A DNA stretch of 64,000 bases from Pontivivens marinum (GTDB lineage Bacteria; Pseudomonadota; Alphaproteobacteria; Rhodobacterales; Rhodobacteraceae). The position numbers were made by a program, and so were the translations under genes. The stretch is from positions 267,578 to 331,577 of the forward strand of contig NZ_OCTN01000003.1 of NCBI RefSeq assembly GCF_900231835.1, written 5' to 3'. Each line of letters opens with the position of its first letter. Position 1 is the stretch's first letter. The notes below the pieces were generated by a model, which saw only the letters and a list, made by a program, of their open reading frames with translations, did not search any database and was not told the DNA's origin. Shown here one piece after another: positions 52,859-62,615 of the stretch.

Positions 52859-54787
52859 ATGGCTCAACGCCCCGAAACGCCGCTGCTGGACCGTGTCTCC
52901 TTTCCGTCCGACCTTGCGCAATTTTCCGATCGTGAGTTGTCCACCTTGGCGGACGAGGTGCGCGCCGAGACGATCAGCGCCGTCAGCGAAACCGGCGGCC
53001 ATCTGGGCGCGGGCCTTGGCGTGGTGGAACTGACAGTCGCGCTGCATGCGGTTTTCGATACGCCGCGGGACAAGATTATCTGGGATGTCGGGCATCAATG
53101 TTATCCGCATAAAATCCTGACCGGTCGTCGGGATCGTATTCGCACCCTGCGCATGGCCGGTGGCCTGTCAGGATTCACCAAGCGGTCCGAGAGCGCCTAT
53201 GATCCATTCGGCGCGGCGCATTCGTCCACTTCGATCTCGGCGGCGCTCGGCTTTACCATGGCGCGCGAATTGCACGGGAAATGCCCCGAGGGGCTGGGCG
53301 ATGCGGTTGCGGTGATCGGTGACGGGTCCATCAGTGCCGGCATGGCCTATGAGGCGATGAACAATGCCGGTCATCTGGGAAAACGCATGGTCGTGATCCT
53401 GAATGACAATGAGATGAGCATCGCCCCGCCCACCGGCGCAATGTCCTCTTATCTATCGCGACTATATGCCGAGGGTCCGTTCGAGGAACTGAAAGCAGCC
53501 GCCGAAACCGCCGCCAGCCTGCTGCCCCCGCCCTTGCGTGAGGGGGCTAAGCGCGCCAAGGAATTGGTCAAGGGCATGGCAACCGGCGGCACCCTGTTCG
53601 AACAGCTCGGCTTTTCCTATATCGGCCCGATTGACGGCCATGACATGGACCAGTTGCTGGCCGTTCTGCGCGCCGTGCGCACCCGCGCCACCGGTCCTGT
53701 TTTGATCCACACCATCACCAAAAAGGGTAAGGGTTACGCCCCCGCCGAAGGTGCAGCGGATAAGGGCCACGCCCGCGCGAAATTCAACGTCATCACCGGT
53801 GAGCAGAAAAAGGCGGCCTCGAACGCGCCCAGCTATACCAAGGTCTTTGCCAAGGCGCTGATCGACGAGGCATCGCGTGACGAGCAGATTTGTGCCATCA
53901 CCGCCGCTATGCCCGACGGTACGGGGCTGAACCTGTTTGCGGAACGGTTCCCCAAGCGGTGCTTTGACGTTGGCATCGCGGAACAGCACGCCGTTACCTT
54001 TGCCGGTGGCTTGGCAGCGGGTGGATGCAAACCGTTTACCGCGATCTACTCCACCTTCCTGCAACGCGGTTACGATCAGGTCGTGCATGATGTGGCGATC
54101 CAGCGTTTGCCGGTGCGGTTCGCGATTGATCGCGCAGGTCTGGTCGGTGCGGATGGCGCGACCCATGCGGGTACATTCGACATCGCGTTTCTGGCAAACC
54201 TGCCCGATTTCGTCGTGATGGCCGCCGCGGATGAGGCGGAGCTGGTGCATATGGTTGCCACCGCCGCCGCGATTGACGATCGGCCCTCGGCGTTCCGCTT
54301 CCCTCGGGGTGAGGGGATGGGCGTGGATATGCCCGAACGCGGTGTGCCTATCGAAATCGGCAAGGGCCGCATCCTGCGTGAGGGGACAAAGGTAGCAATC
54401 CTGAATTTCGGCGCCCGCATGGCCGAGGCGATGATCGCGCATGAGGAGCTGGAGGCGCACGGAATCTCCACCACTCTGGCCGATGCCCGTTTTGCCAAGC
54501 CGCTGGACCGCGACATGATCCTGCGCCTTGCCCGTGAACATGAGGTGCTGATCACGCTAGAGGAAGGCGCGATTGGCGGGTTCTCGTCCCACGTTCTGCA
54601 CCTGCTGGCCGTTGAGGGCGCGTTGGAGCACGGGCTAAAGGTACGCCCCATGGTTTTACCCGACACCTTTATCGATCAGAATAGCCCAAAGGCGATGTAT
54701 GATGTGGCCGCAATGAATGCGCCGCAAATCGTCGAACAGGCCCTGAAGGCGCTAAATATCGCGGGCATTCGCGACTTACGCGCCTAA
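52859..54787 (+). CDS. dxs: 1-deoxy-D-xylulose-5-phosphate synthase
   Basis: DXS starts the MEP isoprenoid pathway with pyruvate, glyceraldehyde-3-phosphate and TPP. ATG at 52859 has AGGAG eight bases upstream and gives 642 residues. Landmarks are [15 protein letters not shown], the TPP motif [30 protein letters not shown] and the transketolase C-terminal domain from about residue 490. The frame extends upstream inside ispA without support. It needs TPP, which the nearby thi transporter could supply. Confidence 0.96.
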   Translation: MAQRPETPLLDRVSFPSDLAQFSDRELSTLADEVRAETISAVSETGGHLGAGLGVVELTVALHAVFDTPRDKIIWDVGHQCYPHKILTGRRDRIRTLRMAGGLSGFTKRSESAYDPFGAAHSSTSISAALGFTMARELHGKCPEGLGDAVAVIGDGSISAGMAYEAMNNAGHLGKRMVVILNDNEMSIAPPTGAMSSYLSRLYAEGPFEELKAAAETAASLLPPPLREGAKRAKELVKGMATGGTLFEQLGFSYIGPIDGHDMDQLLAVLRAVRTRATGPVLIHTITKKGKGYAPAEGAADKGHARAKFNVITGEQKKAASNAPSYTKVFAKALIDEASRDEQICAITAAMPDGTGLNLFAERFPKRCFDVGIAEQHAVTFAGGLAAGGCKPFTAIYSTFLQRGYDQVVHDVAIQRLPVRFAIDRAGLVGADGATHAGTFDIAFLANLPDFVVMAAADEAELVHMVATAAAIDDRPSAFRFPRGEGMGVDMPERGVPIEIGKGRILREGTKVAILNFGARMAEAMIAHEELEAHGISTTLADARFAKPLDRDMILRLAREHEVLITLEEGAIGGFSSHVLHLLAVEGALEHGLKVRPMVLPDTFIDQNSPKAMYDVAAMNAPQIVEQALKALNIAGIRDLRA

Positions 54788-54981
54788 TCGAATCACAATT
54801 CGCGGGGCTGATGCGACTGTGACGCAGCGCACAGCCGCGCAACTTGTGATTGCACATCTGCATTTTTGCACAGTCCCCGCGCATAATATTCACTAATGTT
54901 TTCAAAGACCCTTAAAGTATTTTGTATCTTTAGAAGGCCGCCAAATCGCACGATTGTGAAAACCACAAAAGGGACACTCCA

Positions 54982-55731
54982 ATGCGGATCAGCTTTCCAG
55001 TACTGCTCGCAACATCAATGATATTATTTGGATGTCAGGTAACTGTCGCGCCACCTGTGGCAACGCCAGTTCCCGCCGCTGGTGGCAAGGGCACGACACC
55101 AACCACACCGGTCAGCACCATCAATTTCGGCAATGATAGCGGCCCCTATCCGTTTGACGGCGAATGTGACGACCCACGGTTCCAAGGGACCGGTGTGGCG
55201 GCGGATTCGATCCTCAACTCTGCGAACCAGTTCCGCGATGCATCCGATTGCCGCGCTATGTTCAATTCTGGCCGTGCAACATTGCGTCCCGGTGGCGGCA
55301 GCGGTTTCCCCGTGGCCACCCCTGTCCCGCCGATGTCCAGCGTGAATTTCGGCAATGATAGCGGTCCCTTCCCCTTTGACGGCGAATGTGACGACCCACG
55401 TTTCCAAGGAACCGGTGTGGCAGCGGATTCGATCCTCAACTCCGCGAACCAGTTCCGTGATGCATCCGATTGCCGCGCCATGTTCAATTCGGGCCGTGCA
55501 ACATTGCGCCCCGGTGGCGGCAGCGGCTTCCCCGTGGCAACATCGGTCCCGCCAATGTCCAGCATCAATTTCGGCAATGATAGCGGTAGCTTCCCGTTTG
55601 ACGGCGAATGCGATGATCCACGCTTCTTTGGACCGGGCATGGCGGCAAATGCCAGCTTGACCTCTGCGAATAATTTCCGCGACGCGACTGATTGCCGGAA
55701 CCTGTTCAATGCGGGTCGGGTTCAAATCTAA
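54982..55731 (+). CDS. Lipoprotein with three 74-residue DGECDDPRF repeats (function unknown)
   Basis: The 249-residue protein starts with a lipoprotein signal peptide (ILFGC, Cys18). Three repeats follow at 222-bp spacing: each opens with xxNFGNDSGxxPFDGECDDPRF and ends with a FRDAxDCRxxFNxGR segment, joined by proline-rich linkers. Repeats 1 and 2 are nearly identical at DNA level; the third has diverged. Each repeat carries two cysteines that could pair, and many acidic residues that could bind calcium. The domain occurs in secreted alphaproteobacterial proteins, but I know no function. The 194-base upstream region after dxs holds no clear gene. Confidence 0.82.
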   Translation: MRISFPVLLATSMILFGCQVTVAPPVATPVPAAGGKGTTPTTPVSTINFGNDSGPYPFDGECDDPRFQGTGVAADSILNSANQFRDASDCRAMFNSGRATLRPGGGSGFPVATPVPPMSSVNFGNDSGPFPFDGECDDPRFQGTGVAADSILNSANQFRDASDCRAMFNSGRATLRPGGGSGFPVATSVPPMSSINFGNDSGSFPFDGECDDPRFFGPGMAANASLTSANNFRDATDCRNLFNAGRVQI

Positions 55732-55742
55732 CCCACGCGCTT

Positions 55743-55772
55743 ACCGCTCCGCCAATCTGGCGGGGCGGTTTA
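55743..55772. terminator. Bidirectional terminator between lipoprotein gene and trmL
   Basis: ACCGCTCCGCC (55743-55753) pairs with GGCGGGGCGGT (55759-55769) over 11 bp with one wobble and a 5-base loop. The + strand is followed by TTAAAA. The two genes converge here; the right arm abuts the trmL stop. Confidence 0.7.
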
Positions 55773-56207
55773 AAACTGGGTCCGCAGCGCCTCATGCAGG
55801 GCGATTCCGGCGGCCACACCGACATTTAGCGACCGTCCGCCACCGGGCATCGCGATATAGACGCGGTGATCGCAGGCATCTGCGACCTCATCCGGTACGC
55901 CTGCGGATTCCCGCCCGACCATCAAAGTATCCGTGGGATTGAATGTAAATTCATGCAGCGGCGATGCGGCGCGGGTGCTCAACAACACCAGCCGACCTGC
56001 CACTGTGGGGCGAAACCTGTCCCACGAATCGTGGCGCACATATCCACCCTGCGGCATGTAATCCATTGCCGCGCGGCGCAATGCCTTGTCCGACAAGGGA
56101 AAGCCGCAAGGCTCGATCACATCCAGCCCGGTGCCGAAACATGCGCAAATTCGGATCATCGCGCCTAGATTGGCCGCGATATCCGGCTCGTAAACGGCCA
56201 GTCTCAT
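55770..56207 (-). CDS. trmL: tRNA (cytidine/uridine-34-2'-O)-methyltransferase TrmL
   Basis: TrmL methylates the wobble ribose of leucine tRNAs. The 145-residue SPOUT protein begins MRLAVYEPDIAANLGAMIRICACFG and has LMVGRESAGVPDEV and IAMPGGGRSLNVGVAAGIALHEA, all family marks. ATG at 56207 is preferred; ATG at 56216 is 2 bases from GGAGG and less likely. Divergent from petA. Confidence 0.92.
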   Translation of the reverse strand: MRLAVYEPDIAANLGAMIRICACFGTGLDVIEPCGFPLSDKALRRAAMDYMPQGGYVRHDSWDRFRPTVAGRLVLLSTRAASPLHEFTFNPTDTLMVGRESAGVPDEVADACDHRVYIAMPGGGRSLNVGVAAGIALHEALRTQF

Positions 56208-56392
56208 CGCTACCATGACCTCCATGCAACGAACGGGGTGTTGCGTGCCGTGCGACGCATAGTCTGCTGGACCGACACGCGCACAGGGTGTAGGTGAAAC
56301 TCAGATCGCTGCACAGTGCCGCGATATCGGAACATGACGTTGGCCCTGACACATTGCAAGGGGCCGAAACCGAAGAAGGGGAGATGCGTACC

Positions 56393-56959
56393 GTGTCCCA
56401 AGCCGCAGAAGAACCAAGCCGCCGCGACTTTCTGTACGTGGCCACCGCGGGAGCAGGGGCCGTTACGGTCGGCGCTGCTGTCTGGCCACTGGTCAACCAG
56501 ATGAATCCGTCTGCCGATGTGCAGGCCATGGCCTCCATTCCAGTGGATGTGTCGGGTATTTCCGAGGGCACACAGCTGACCGTGCTGTTCCTGGGTAAGC
56601 CGGTATTCATCCGCCGCCGCACGCAGGAGGAGATCGAGGCAGCACGCGCAGTGCCGCTGAGCGATCTGAAGGATAGCGAGTCGCGCAACCCCAACAGCCC
56701 TGATGGCGAGGGCAGCCCCGCAACTGACGAAAACCGCGCGCTGAGCGAATCCGGTGAATGGTTGGTCATGCAGGGCGTCTGTACGCACCTTGGCTGTGTG
56801 CCTCTGGGCGATGGCGCTGGTGATTTCGGCGGCTGGTTCTGCCCATGCCACGGATCGCACTACGATACGGCTGGCCGTATCCGTCGTGGTCCAGCGCCGC
56901 AAAACCTGCACGTACCGGTTGCGGAGTTTGTCTCCGATACCGTCATTCAACTCGGATAA
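56393..56959 (+). CDS. petA: Ubiquinol-cytochrome c reductase, Rieske iron-sulfur subunit
   Basis: PetA carries the Rieske [2Fe-2S] cluster that takes electrons from ubiquinol in the bc1 complex. GTG at 56393 gives 188 residues beginning [14 protein letters not shown], aligning with the Rhodobacter start and placed 9 bases after GGGGAG; ATG at 56384 is an alternative. The twin-arginine motif SRRDFL precedes a membrane helix (about 15-36). Cluster ligands are in CTHLGC and CPCHGSHYD. An insertion near 85-115 ([10 protein letters not shown]) is usual for the group. Confidence 0.94.
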   Translation: MSQAAEEPSRRDFLYVATAGAGAVTVGAAVWPLVNQMNPSADVQAMASIPVDVSGISEGTQLTVLFLGKPVFIRRRTQEEIEAARAVPLSDLKDSESRNPNSPDGEGSPATDENRALSESGEWLVMQGVCTHLGCVPLGDGAGDFGGWFCPCHGSHYDTAGRIRRGPAPQNLHVPVAEFVSDTVIQLG

Positions 56960-56971
56960 GGGAGCATACCG

Positions 56972-58288
56972 ATGGGTGGCATTCCCCACGACCATTACGA
57001 GCCGAACTCCGGCGCGGAAAAATGGCTTCACCGCCGTCTCCCGATTATTGGCCTCGCATACGATACGCTGATGATCCCGACGCCCAAGAACCTCAACTGG
57101 ATGTGGATCTGGGGCATTGTACTGGTGTTTACACTGGTCATGCAGATCGTAACCGGCGTTGTGCTGGTTATGCACTTCACACCACATGTCGATCTGGCCT
57201 TCACCTCGGTTGAGCATATCATGCGCAACGTGAACGGTGGCTGGGCAATCCGCTATATCCACGCGAACGGTGCGTCGCTGTTCTTTATCGCGGTTTATGC
57301 GCACATCTTCCGCAACCTCTACTACGGCTCGTATAAGGCCCCTCGTGAGGTAACGTGGCTGATCGGTGTCATCATCCTGATCATCATGATGGCGACTGTG
57401 TTCATGGGCTACGTACTGCCATGGGGTCAGATGTCCTTCTGGGGTGCGACCGTAATCACCGGCCTGTTTGGTGCGATCCCGATCGTGGGTGAGCCTATCC
57501 AGACGCTGCTGCTGGGTGGGCCATCGGTTGATAACGCAACGCTGAACCGTTTCTTCTCGCTGCACTATCTGATGCCATTCCTGCTGCTGGGCCTGACCTT
57601 GGTTCACGTTTGGGCGTTCCACACCACGGGCAATAACAACCCGACCGGTGTTGAGGTCCGTCGCGACAGCAAGGAAATCGCCGAGAAGGACACGCTGCCC
57701 TTCTGGCCATATTTCGTCATCAAGGATCTGTTCGCACTGTCCCTGATCATGACGATCTTCGTCGCTATCGTTGGCTTCATGCCAAACTTCCTCGGCCACC
57801 CGGATAACTACATTCCGGCGAACCCGCTGGTGACACCGGCGCACATTGTTCCTGAATGGTATCTGCTACCGTTCTACGCGATGCTGCGGGCGATCACGTT
57901 CTCGATCTCCATCCCGTTCACCGACGTTGTTCTGATCGATTCGAAGTTCCTCGGCGTGATCGTGATGTTCGCATCGCTGGCCGTGCTGGCCGTGGTTCCA
58001 TGGACGGATACCAGCCGCGTTCGTTCGGGCCGTTATCGCCCGATGTTCAAGTGGTGGTTCATTCTGCTAGTCGTCGATTTCTTCGTCCTGATGTGGGCGG
58101 GTGCGATGCCGGCCGAGGCGCCAATTCCGCAGATCTCGCTGATCGGTACTATCTACTGGTTCGGCTATTTCCTCGTGGTTCTGCCGCTGCTGGGCCTGTT
58201 CGAAGAGCCGCTGCCACAGCCTGCGACGATCGAGGAAGACTTCGACGCGAAACACCCTGTCACCAGCAACTCCGCTGCGGCGGAATGA
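56972..58288 (+). CDS. petB: Ubiquinol-cytochrome c reductase, cytochrome b subunit
   Basis: Cytochrome b holds both haems b and the Qo and Qi sites. The 438-residue protein has eight membrane helices, haem-ligand histidines in [18 protein letters not shown] and [21 protein letters not shown], and the Qo motif PEWY in [16 protein letters not shown]. Length matches Rhodobacter (437). It starts 12 bases after petA. Confidence 0.97.
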   Translation: MGGIPHDHYEPNSGAEKWLHRRLPIIGLAYDTLMIPTPKNLNWMWIWGIVLVFTLVMQIVTGVVLVMHFTPHVDLAFTSVEHIMRNVNGGWAIRYIHANGASLFFIAVYAHIFRNLYYGSYKAPREVTWLIGVIILIIMMATVFMGYVLPWGQMSFWGATVITGLFGAIPIVGEPIQTLLLGGPSVDNATLNRFFSLHYLMPFLLLGLTLVHVWAFHTTGNNNPTGVEVRRDSKEIAEKDTLPFWPYFVIKDLFALSLIMTIFVAIVGFMPNFLGHPDNYIPANPLVTPAHIVPEWYLLPFYAMLRAITFSISIPFTDVVLIDSKFLGVIVMFASLAVLAVVPWTDTSRVRSGRYRPMFKWWFILLVVDFFVLMWAGAMPAEAPIPQISLIGTIYWFGYFLVVLPLLGLFEEPLPQPATIEEDFDAKHPVTSNSAAAE

Positions 58289-58311
58289 CAGGCGAAGGGA
58301 AAGACAAGCCA

Positions 58312-59118
58312 ATGAAGAAGACACTCCTTTCGGCCCTCGCGGCACTGACCCTAACCTTCAGCGGTGCAATCGCCGCTGAAGAGGGACATCAGGAAATCCA
58401 CGACTATGCGTTCCCTTTCGAGGGGCCGTTTGGTCGCTATGACACGGCGCAGCTACAGCGCGGTCTGGCGATCTACACGCAGGTTTGTGCAGCATGTCAC
58501 GGCATGGAACTGGTCTATTTCCGCAACCTGACGGAATCGACCGGCCCCGCAATGCCTGCCGATATGATCACGGAACTGGCCTCGAACTTCTATGTTCCCG
58601 ATGACGGGCTAGAGGCACAGCCAGGTGATGAACGCCCTGCGACGCTGGCCGATAACTTCCCCGGCTCCGCGCTGGCAGGTGCGCCTGATATGTCGCTGCT
58701 GGCCAAAAGCCGCGCTGGCTTCCACGGTCCTTACGGCACTGGTATCAACCAGCTGCTGAACGGTATCGGCGGGCCGGAATATATCGCATCGGTTCTGACC
58801 GGCTTCACCGGTGAGGAAAAGGTCGAGGCTGGCATCACCTATTACGAAAACCACGCCTTCTCTGGCGGGTGGATCGCAATGGCGCCGCCAATCACTGAGG
58901 ACGGCCTGTTCTTTGAACATGCTGACCATGCACCGACAGATCTGGAAAGCGCCGCACAGGATGTTTCCGCATTCCTGATGTGGGCCGCTGAGCCAAAGCT
59001 GAACCAGCGTAAGGCATTCGGCCTGACCGCTGTTCTGTTCCTCAGCTTGCTGACCGTGCTGCTGTACCTGACCAACAAAAAGCTCTGGTATAACGTCAAG
59101 CATCGCCACGAGGACTGA
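58312..59118 (+). CDS. petC: Ubiquinol-cytochrome c reductase, cytochrome c1 subunit
   Basis: Cytochrome c1 passes electrons from the Rieske protein to cytochrome c. ATG at 58312 gives 268 residues with a signal peptide (MKKTLLSALAALTL...AIAA), the haem site CAACH, the axial methionine in GGWIAMAPPI and a C-terminal membrane anchor (FGLTAVLFLSLLTVLLYL). It starts 23 bases after the petB stop; ATG at 58285 overlapping that stop would add nine residues. A terminator follows. Confidence 0.95.
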   Translation: MKKTLLSALAALTLTFSGAIAAEEGHQEIHDYAFPFEGPFGRYDTAQLQRGLAIYTQVCAACHGMELVYFRNLTESTGPAMPADMITELASNFYVPDDGLEAQPGDERPATLADNFPGSALAGAPDMSLLAKSRAGFHGPYGTGINQLLNGIGGPEYIASVLTGFTGEEKVEAGITYYENHAFSGGWIAMAPPITEDGLFFEHADHAPTDLESAAQDVSAFLMWAAEPKLNQRKAFGLTAVLFLSLLTVLLYLTNKKLWYNVKHRHED

Positions 59119-59136
59119 TCCTCGGTTCACAATTGG

Positions 59137-59166
59137 AAAAGGCCGGAGCATGTCTCCGGCCTTTTT
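59137..59166. terminator. Terminator of petABC (bidirectional with thiQ)
   Basis: AAAAGGCCGGAG (59137-59148) pairs perfectly over 12 bp with CTCCGGCCTTTT (59154-59165), with a 5-base loop and T-run on both strands. It ends petABC and the convergent thiBPQ operon. Confidence 0.92.
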
Positions 59167-59170
59167 CGTT

Positions 59171-59869
59171 TCAGTCCAGCCCCAGATAATCCGCGACGGC
59201 ACGGGGCGGGGCCGCAAAAAACTCAGCAGTCGGTAGCGGTGGATGCACCTGCCCCTGCGCCACGAACAACACATGATCTGCGATTGCACGGGCGTCCTCA
59301 GGCTCATGCGTGACCATCAGAACCGTCAGGTTTTGCTCCACCGCCACGGTACGAACCAGCGTCAGCATCTCACGCCGCAGACCGGGACCAAGCGCGCCGA
59401 ACGCCTCATCCAGCAACAGAACCGGTCGATCCCGTAGCAACGCCCGCGCAATGGCGACACGCTGCTGCTGTCCACCGGACAGCATGGCTGGCTTACGCGC
59501 GGACAGCCCTTGCAGGCCCGTATGTTGCAGCACCTGCTGTACCCGCGATTTTTGTGCAGCGTTCAGCCGTAAATCAGGGCGCAGGCCCAATGACACATTC
59601 GCGGCAACATCCAGATGCGCGAACAGGTTGTGATCCTGAAACAGCACGCTGACAGGCCGCTGCGCAGGGGGCAGCGCCGTCACGTCCTGCTCACCAATCA
59701 TCAACCGCCCTGCCCCGATCGAGGCAAAACCGGCCAGCGCCAGCAGTAGCGTTGATTTCCCAGCGCCAGACGGGCCGACAATGGCGCAAATTCCGGGGCC
59801 GAGCACCGTTAGATCGGCGCGCAACGAAAACCCGCCATTGCGTAGCACAGCGCCATCAAACCGGATCAT
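59171..59869 (-). CDS. thiQ: Thiamine ABC transporter ATP-binding protein
   Basis: The 232-residue ATPase has Walker A GPSGAGKST, signature LSGGQQQR and Walker B LLLDEAFGALGP. The replacement of the usual DEPF by DEAF is typical of ThiQ. It overlaps thiP by 14 nt and ends the thiB-thiP-thiQ operon controlled by TPP. Confidence 0.92.
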   Translation of the reverse strand: MIRFDGAVLRNGGFSLRADLTVLGPGICAIVGPSGAGKSTLLLALAGFASIGAGRLMIGEQDVTALPPAQRPVSVLFQDHNLFAHLDVAANVSLGLRPDLRLNAAQKSRVQQVLQHTGLQGLSARKPAMLSGGQQQRVAIARALLRDRPVLLLDEAFGALGPGLRREMLTLVRTVAVEQNLTVLMVTHEPEDARAIADHVLFVAQGQVHPPLPTAEFFAAPPRAVADYLGLD

Positions 59870-61406
59870 GCGATTTTCCCAACCTGTCGATCACTGCAAA
59901 CATACCGAAACTAAGCAGCAGCAATAGCAAAGCCGCCCCTGCTGCTGCCTCCATCCGGTATGCACCCATCAACTGATACATGACCAATGGCAAGGTCGCA
60001 GTGGTGGTGGACCCAAACAGCGCAATCACCCCCAGATCGCCCATAGACAGTGCCGCCGCCAACCCTGCGGCAAATGCAGCAGGCCCGCGCATATGCGGCA
60101 GCAACACATGACGCAACCGCGTATACCCCGTCAGCCCCAACATATCCGCCAAGCGTCCATCCGTGCGCCGCGCCATCGCAACCGCCGGAACAAAGGCACG
60201 CAGGGCAAAGGGCAGCGCCATCAGCGCATTGATCGTCACCACCATCGGCAGCGCAATCGCGAACGGATCAACATGGCCGCGCAACAGGATGAACCAGCCA
60301 GTCGCCAGTACAAAGGGTGAGATGACCAGCACCAGCAACATCGCCGCCTCGAAAACGCGCGCCAAACGGGGGCGCAGCTCGGCCATGCGCACCAGTCCGA
60401 TGGACAGCGCCATGCCAACGCCGACAGTCAAAATGGCCGAGGACAGGGCCACCAAAATGGACCGGATCGCGGCCTCAACCACGCCATAGGGTAATTCCAG
60501 CAGCGCCGGAGCTCCCCGCAGGATGACAGCCAGCACAGGACCGGACAGAAACATCGCAACGCTGGCGATGACAACACCGTCCAGCACACGCCCCTCGGGT
60601 GGCGAAAACGGATCAGGGTGGATCATACCGGCCCGCGCCTCACCCGGACGAGCGATCAGCATGGTGACAGCAGCCACAATCAGGCACAGCCCCGTTTGGA
60701 TCATGGCCAGCGTTCCCGCCCGCGGCAGATCAAATTCAAACCGGATCGCCTGATAGATCGCCAGTTCCAGCGTCGTGGCCCGCGGTCCACCTCCCAAGGT
60801 TAGCGCAATCGCAAAGCTGGAGATGCACAGCAGAAACACCAGCAAGCCGGCGCCGGGCAAAACCGTGCGCAGCATAGGCATCTCGATCAGGCGAAACCGC
60901 TCAACAGGGCCGAAGCCCAATTGCTGCCCCAGACGCAGATGCTCCGGCGGGATCGTCGCCCAGCCCTGTAGCAGCAGCCGCGTCACCAACGGGATATTGA
61001 AAAACAAATGCGCCAGAACAACGCCCGTCAGCCCGTAAATATTCAAACGCTCCGCGCCCACGCTTTCCATCAGCGCGGACAGCACACCATTGCGCCCCCA
61101 GATCGCCAGCAGGCCCAGAACAGCCACCAAGACGGGCAGCAGAAATGGTGCGCCCATCGCCGTGACCAGCAGGTCACGCCCGCGAAACCGACGTCGGGCC
61201 AGCGCCCGCGCCAAGGGCACCGCGATCAGTAATGATCCCAGCGCAGACAATGCCGCCTGTAACAATGTAAAACGGATCGCAGAAAAATCCGCGCCCGACA
61301 CTGAAATCGCACCGCCGGACGCGCCTATCAGGGCTGAAATCGCGGCGGCGCAGCTCAATAAAATAAGCAGACCAGCCGCGATCCCGACCCAACCAGTTAC
61401 CTTCAC
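59856..61406 (-). CDS. thiP: Thiamine/TPP ABC transporter permease
   Basis: ThiP is a fused double permease with about 12 membrane helices and two EAA-like loops (VERFRLIEMPMLRTVLPGAG and the later LGLTGYTRLRHVLLPHMRG). GTG at 61406 overlaps the thiB stop (GTGA) and gives 516 residues; TTG at 61427 is the outermost alternative. Confidence 0.9.
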   Translation of the reverse strand: MKVTGWVGIAAGLLILLSCAAAISALIGASGGAISVSGADFSAIRFTLLQAALSALGSLLIAVPLARALARRRFRGRDLLVTAMGAPFLLPVLVAVLGLLAIWGRNGVLSALMESVGAERLNIYGLTGVVLAHLFFNIPLVTRLLLQGWATIPPEHLRLGQQLGFGPVERFRLIEMPMLRTVLPGAGLLVFLLCISSFAIALTLGGGPRATTLELAIYQAIRFEFDLPRAGTLAMIQTGLCLIVAAVTMLIARPGEARAGMIHPDPFSPPEGRVLDGVVIASVAMFLSGPVLAVILRGAPALLELPYGVVEAAIRSILVALSSAILTVGVGMALSIGLVRMAELRPRLARVFEAAMLLVLVISPFVLATGWFILLRGHVDPFAIALPMVVTINALMALPFALRAFVPAVAMARRTDGRLADMLGLTGYTRLRHVLLPHMRGPAAFAAGLAAALSMGDLGVIALFGSTTTATLPLVMYQLMGAYRMEAAAGAALLLLLLSFGMFAVIDRLGKSHDPV

Positions 61407-62377
61407 TGGCTCAACGCATCCTGCCAAATGGCCAATGCTGCGTCACGACGCTCCGCTGCAACCTCGGGCGATTGCAGCAAAGCGATCTCGGGCGATTGCA
61501 GGGTGTCGAAACCGGTGGGCACCTCTGCCTCATAGGCCGGATACATCCACTGCGTTGTGGGCAGAACAGATTGCAGCTGCGCCGAGGTCAGGAATGTCAG
61601 GAACTGCGCGGCAAGATCCGGCTGGTCACTGTCAGCCAGCGCGGCCGCGACCTCAACCTGCATATAGTGCCCCTCCTCAAAGGCAGCGGTAGCCTTACCG
61701 TCATCCTCCTCAGCAATCAGGTGATATGCGGGGGAGGTGGTGTAGGAGAGGACCATCTCGGCCTCGCCCTCCAGGAACAGGCCATATGCCTCGGACCAGC
61801 CCGGGGTCACGGTGACGATGTTATCCGCCAGATCAGACCAGATTTGATCCGCATCATCGCCATATAGCGCATCGATCCACATCAGCAGCCCCAGACCCGG
61901 GGTCGAGGAACGCGGGTCCTGAATCAAAATGCTGATATCGCTCTGCGCCAATTCCTCGAACGAGGTCGGCACGGTATCCAATGCATATGTCTCGTACACA
62001 AATGCAAAATAGGACCAGTCGAAGGGCACAAATGTATCATCCTGCCATTCAATCGGTAGAGCAGGCACGGCCAAATCCGTAGGAGCGGGGGCAAACAGGC
62101 CCGTTTCGCGTGCGGCCTGAATCAGGTTTGTATCCAGCCCCAGAACCACATCCGCATCGGTGCCTGCGCCCTCCAGCTGCAGACGCGCAACCATCGCAGC
62201 GCCGTCACCAGTGCCAACAAAGGTAAGATCACAGCCGCATTCTGCCTCGAACAGCGCCTCGACCTGCGGCCCTGCGCCCCAATCTGCCGTGAAGCTGTCA
62301 TAAGTATAAACGACCAGTTCCTGCGCCTGCGCAGGCATAGCGGCCAAGGCGGCGAATAGGGCAGTAGTTCTAAGCAT
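61403..62377 (-). CDS. thiB: Thiamine-binding periplasmic protein
   Basis: ThiB binds thiamine, its phosphates or both. The 324-residue protein has a signal peptide ending MPAQA-QE (residue 19 onward is mature) and family marks LVVYTYDSFTADWG, GDGAAMVARL, FDWSYFAFVYET and PGLGLLMWIDA. Near the C terminus the phrase LQSPE occurs twice, from a 24-bp tandem duplication (61463-61510). It directly follows the TPP riboswitch. Confidence 0.93.
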   Translation of the reverse strand: MLRTTALFAALAAMPAQAQELVVYTYDSFTADWGAGPQVEALFEAECGCDLTFVGTGDGAAMVARLQLEGAGTDADVVLGLDTNLIQAARETGLFAPAPTDLAVPALPIEWQDDTFVPFDWSYFAFVYETYALDTVPTSFEELAQSDISILIQDPRSSTPGLGLLMWIDALYGDDADQIWSDLADNIVTVTPGWSEAYGLFLEGEAEMVLSYTTSPAYHLIAEEDDGKATAAFEEGHYMQVEVAAALADSDQPDLAAQFLTFLTSAQLQSVLPTTQWMYPAYEAEVPTGFDTLQSPEIALLQSPEVAAERRDAALAIWQDALSQ

Positions 62378-62421
62378 AAATTTATCCCTCTATGGCAGAT
62401 GAAGGAATGGCATTGGCCACA

Positions 62422-62501
62422 GCCTTCCCTCCGCCGGTATGATCCGGTTCAGGTTCGACGGGTCTGCACTTGCATCTCAGGCCAAATGGCCACCCCGAGG
62501 C
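62422..62501 (-). promoter_or_regulatory. TPP riboswitch (THI element)
   Basis: The minus-strand leader of thiB carries the aptamer: P1 GCCT/AGGC (62498-62501 with 62422-62425), then GGGGTG, CTGAGAT, ACCCGTCGAACCTGA, CCGGATCATACCGGCGGAGGGAAGGC. It lies 45 bases before the thiB start, so it probably controls translation. The rest of 62378-62615 holds the leader and a + strand promoter. Confidence 0.96.
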
Positions 62502-62551
62502 AGGACCAATTCTAAGCTGTTCATAGGCCAGCGCAATGCCCTATCGCCGCG

Positions 62552-62580
62552 TTGACTTGGCTCTAGACGCCTCCTAGGGT
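62552..62580 (+). promoter_or_regulatory. Candidate sigma-70 promoter of the glycosyltransferase gene
   Basis: TTGACT (62552-62557) and TAGGGT (62575-62580) are 17 bases apart on the + strand, 36 bases before the glycosyltransferase start. The region also holds the upstream end of the thi leader on the other strand. Confidence 0.4.
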
Positions 62581-62615
62581 CAGCGCCTGTACTGTGTTTG
62601 CGAGGGTTGTACCTG

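Noticed and set aside
53462..54541. 359-residue minus-strand open frame inside dxs
   Set aside because: It mirrors a strongly conserved dxs frame and shows no motifs or ribosome site.
56210..57844. 544-residue open frame on the minus strand opposite petA-petB
   Set aside because: It has no recognisable domain and lies fully across two clear bc1 genes; low-complexity polar composition marks it as a shadow frame.
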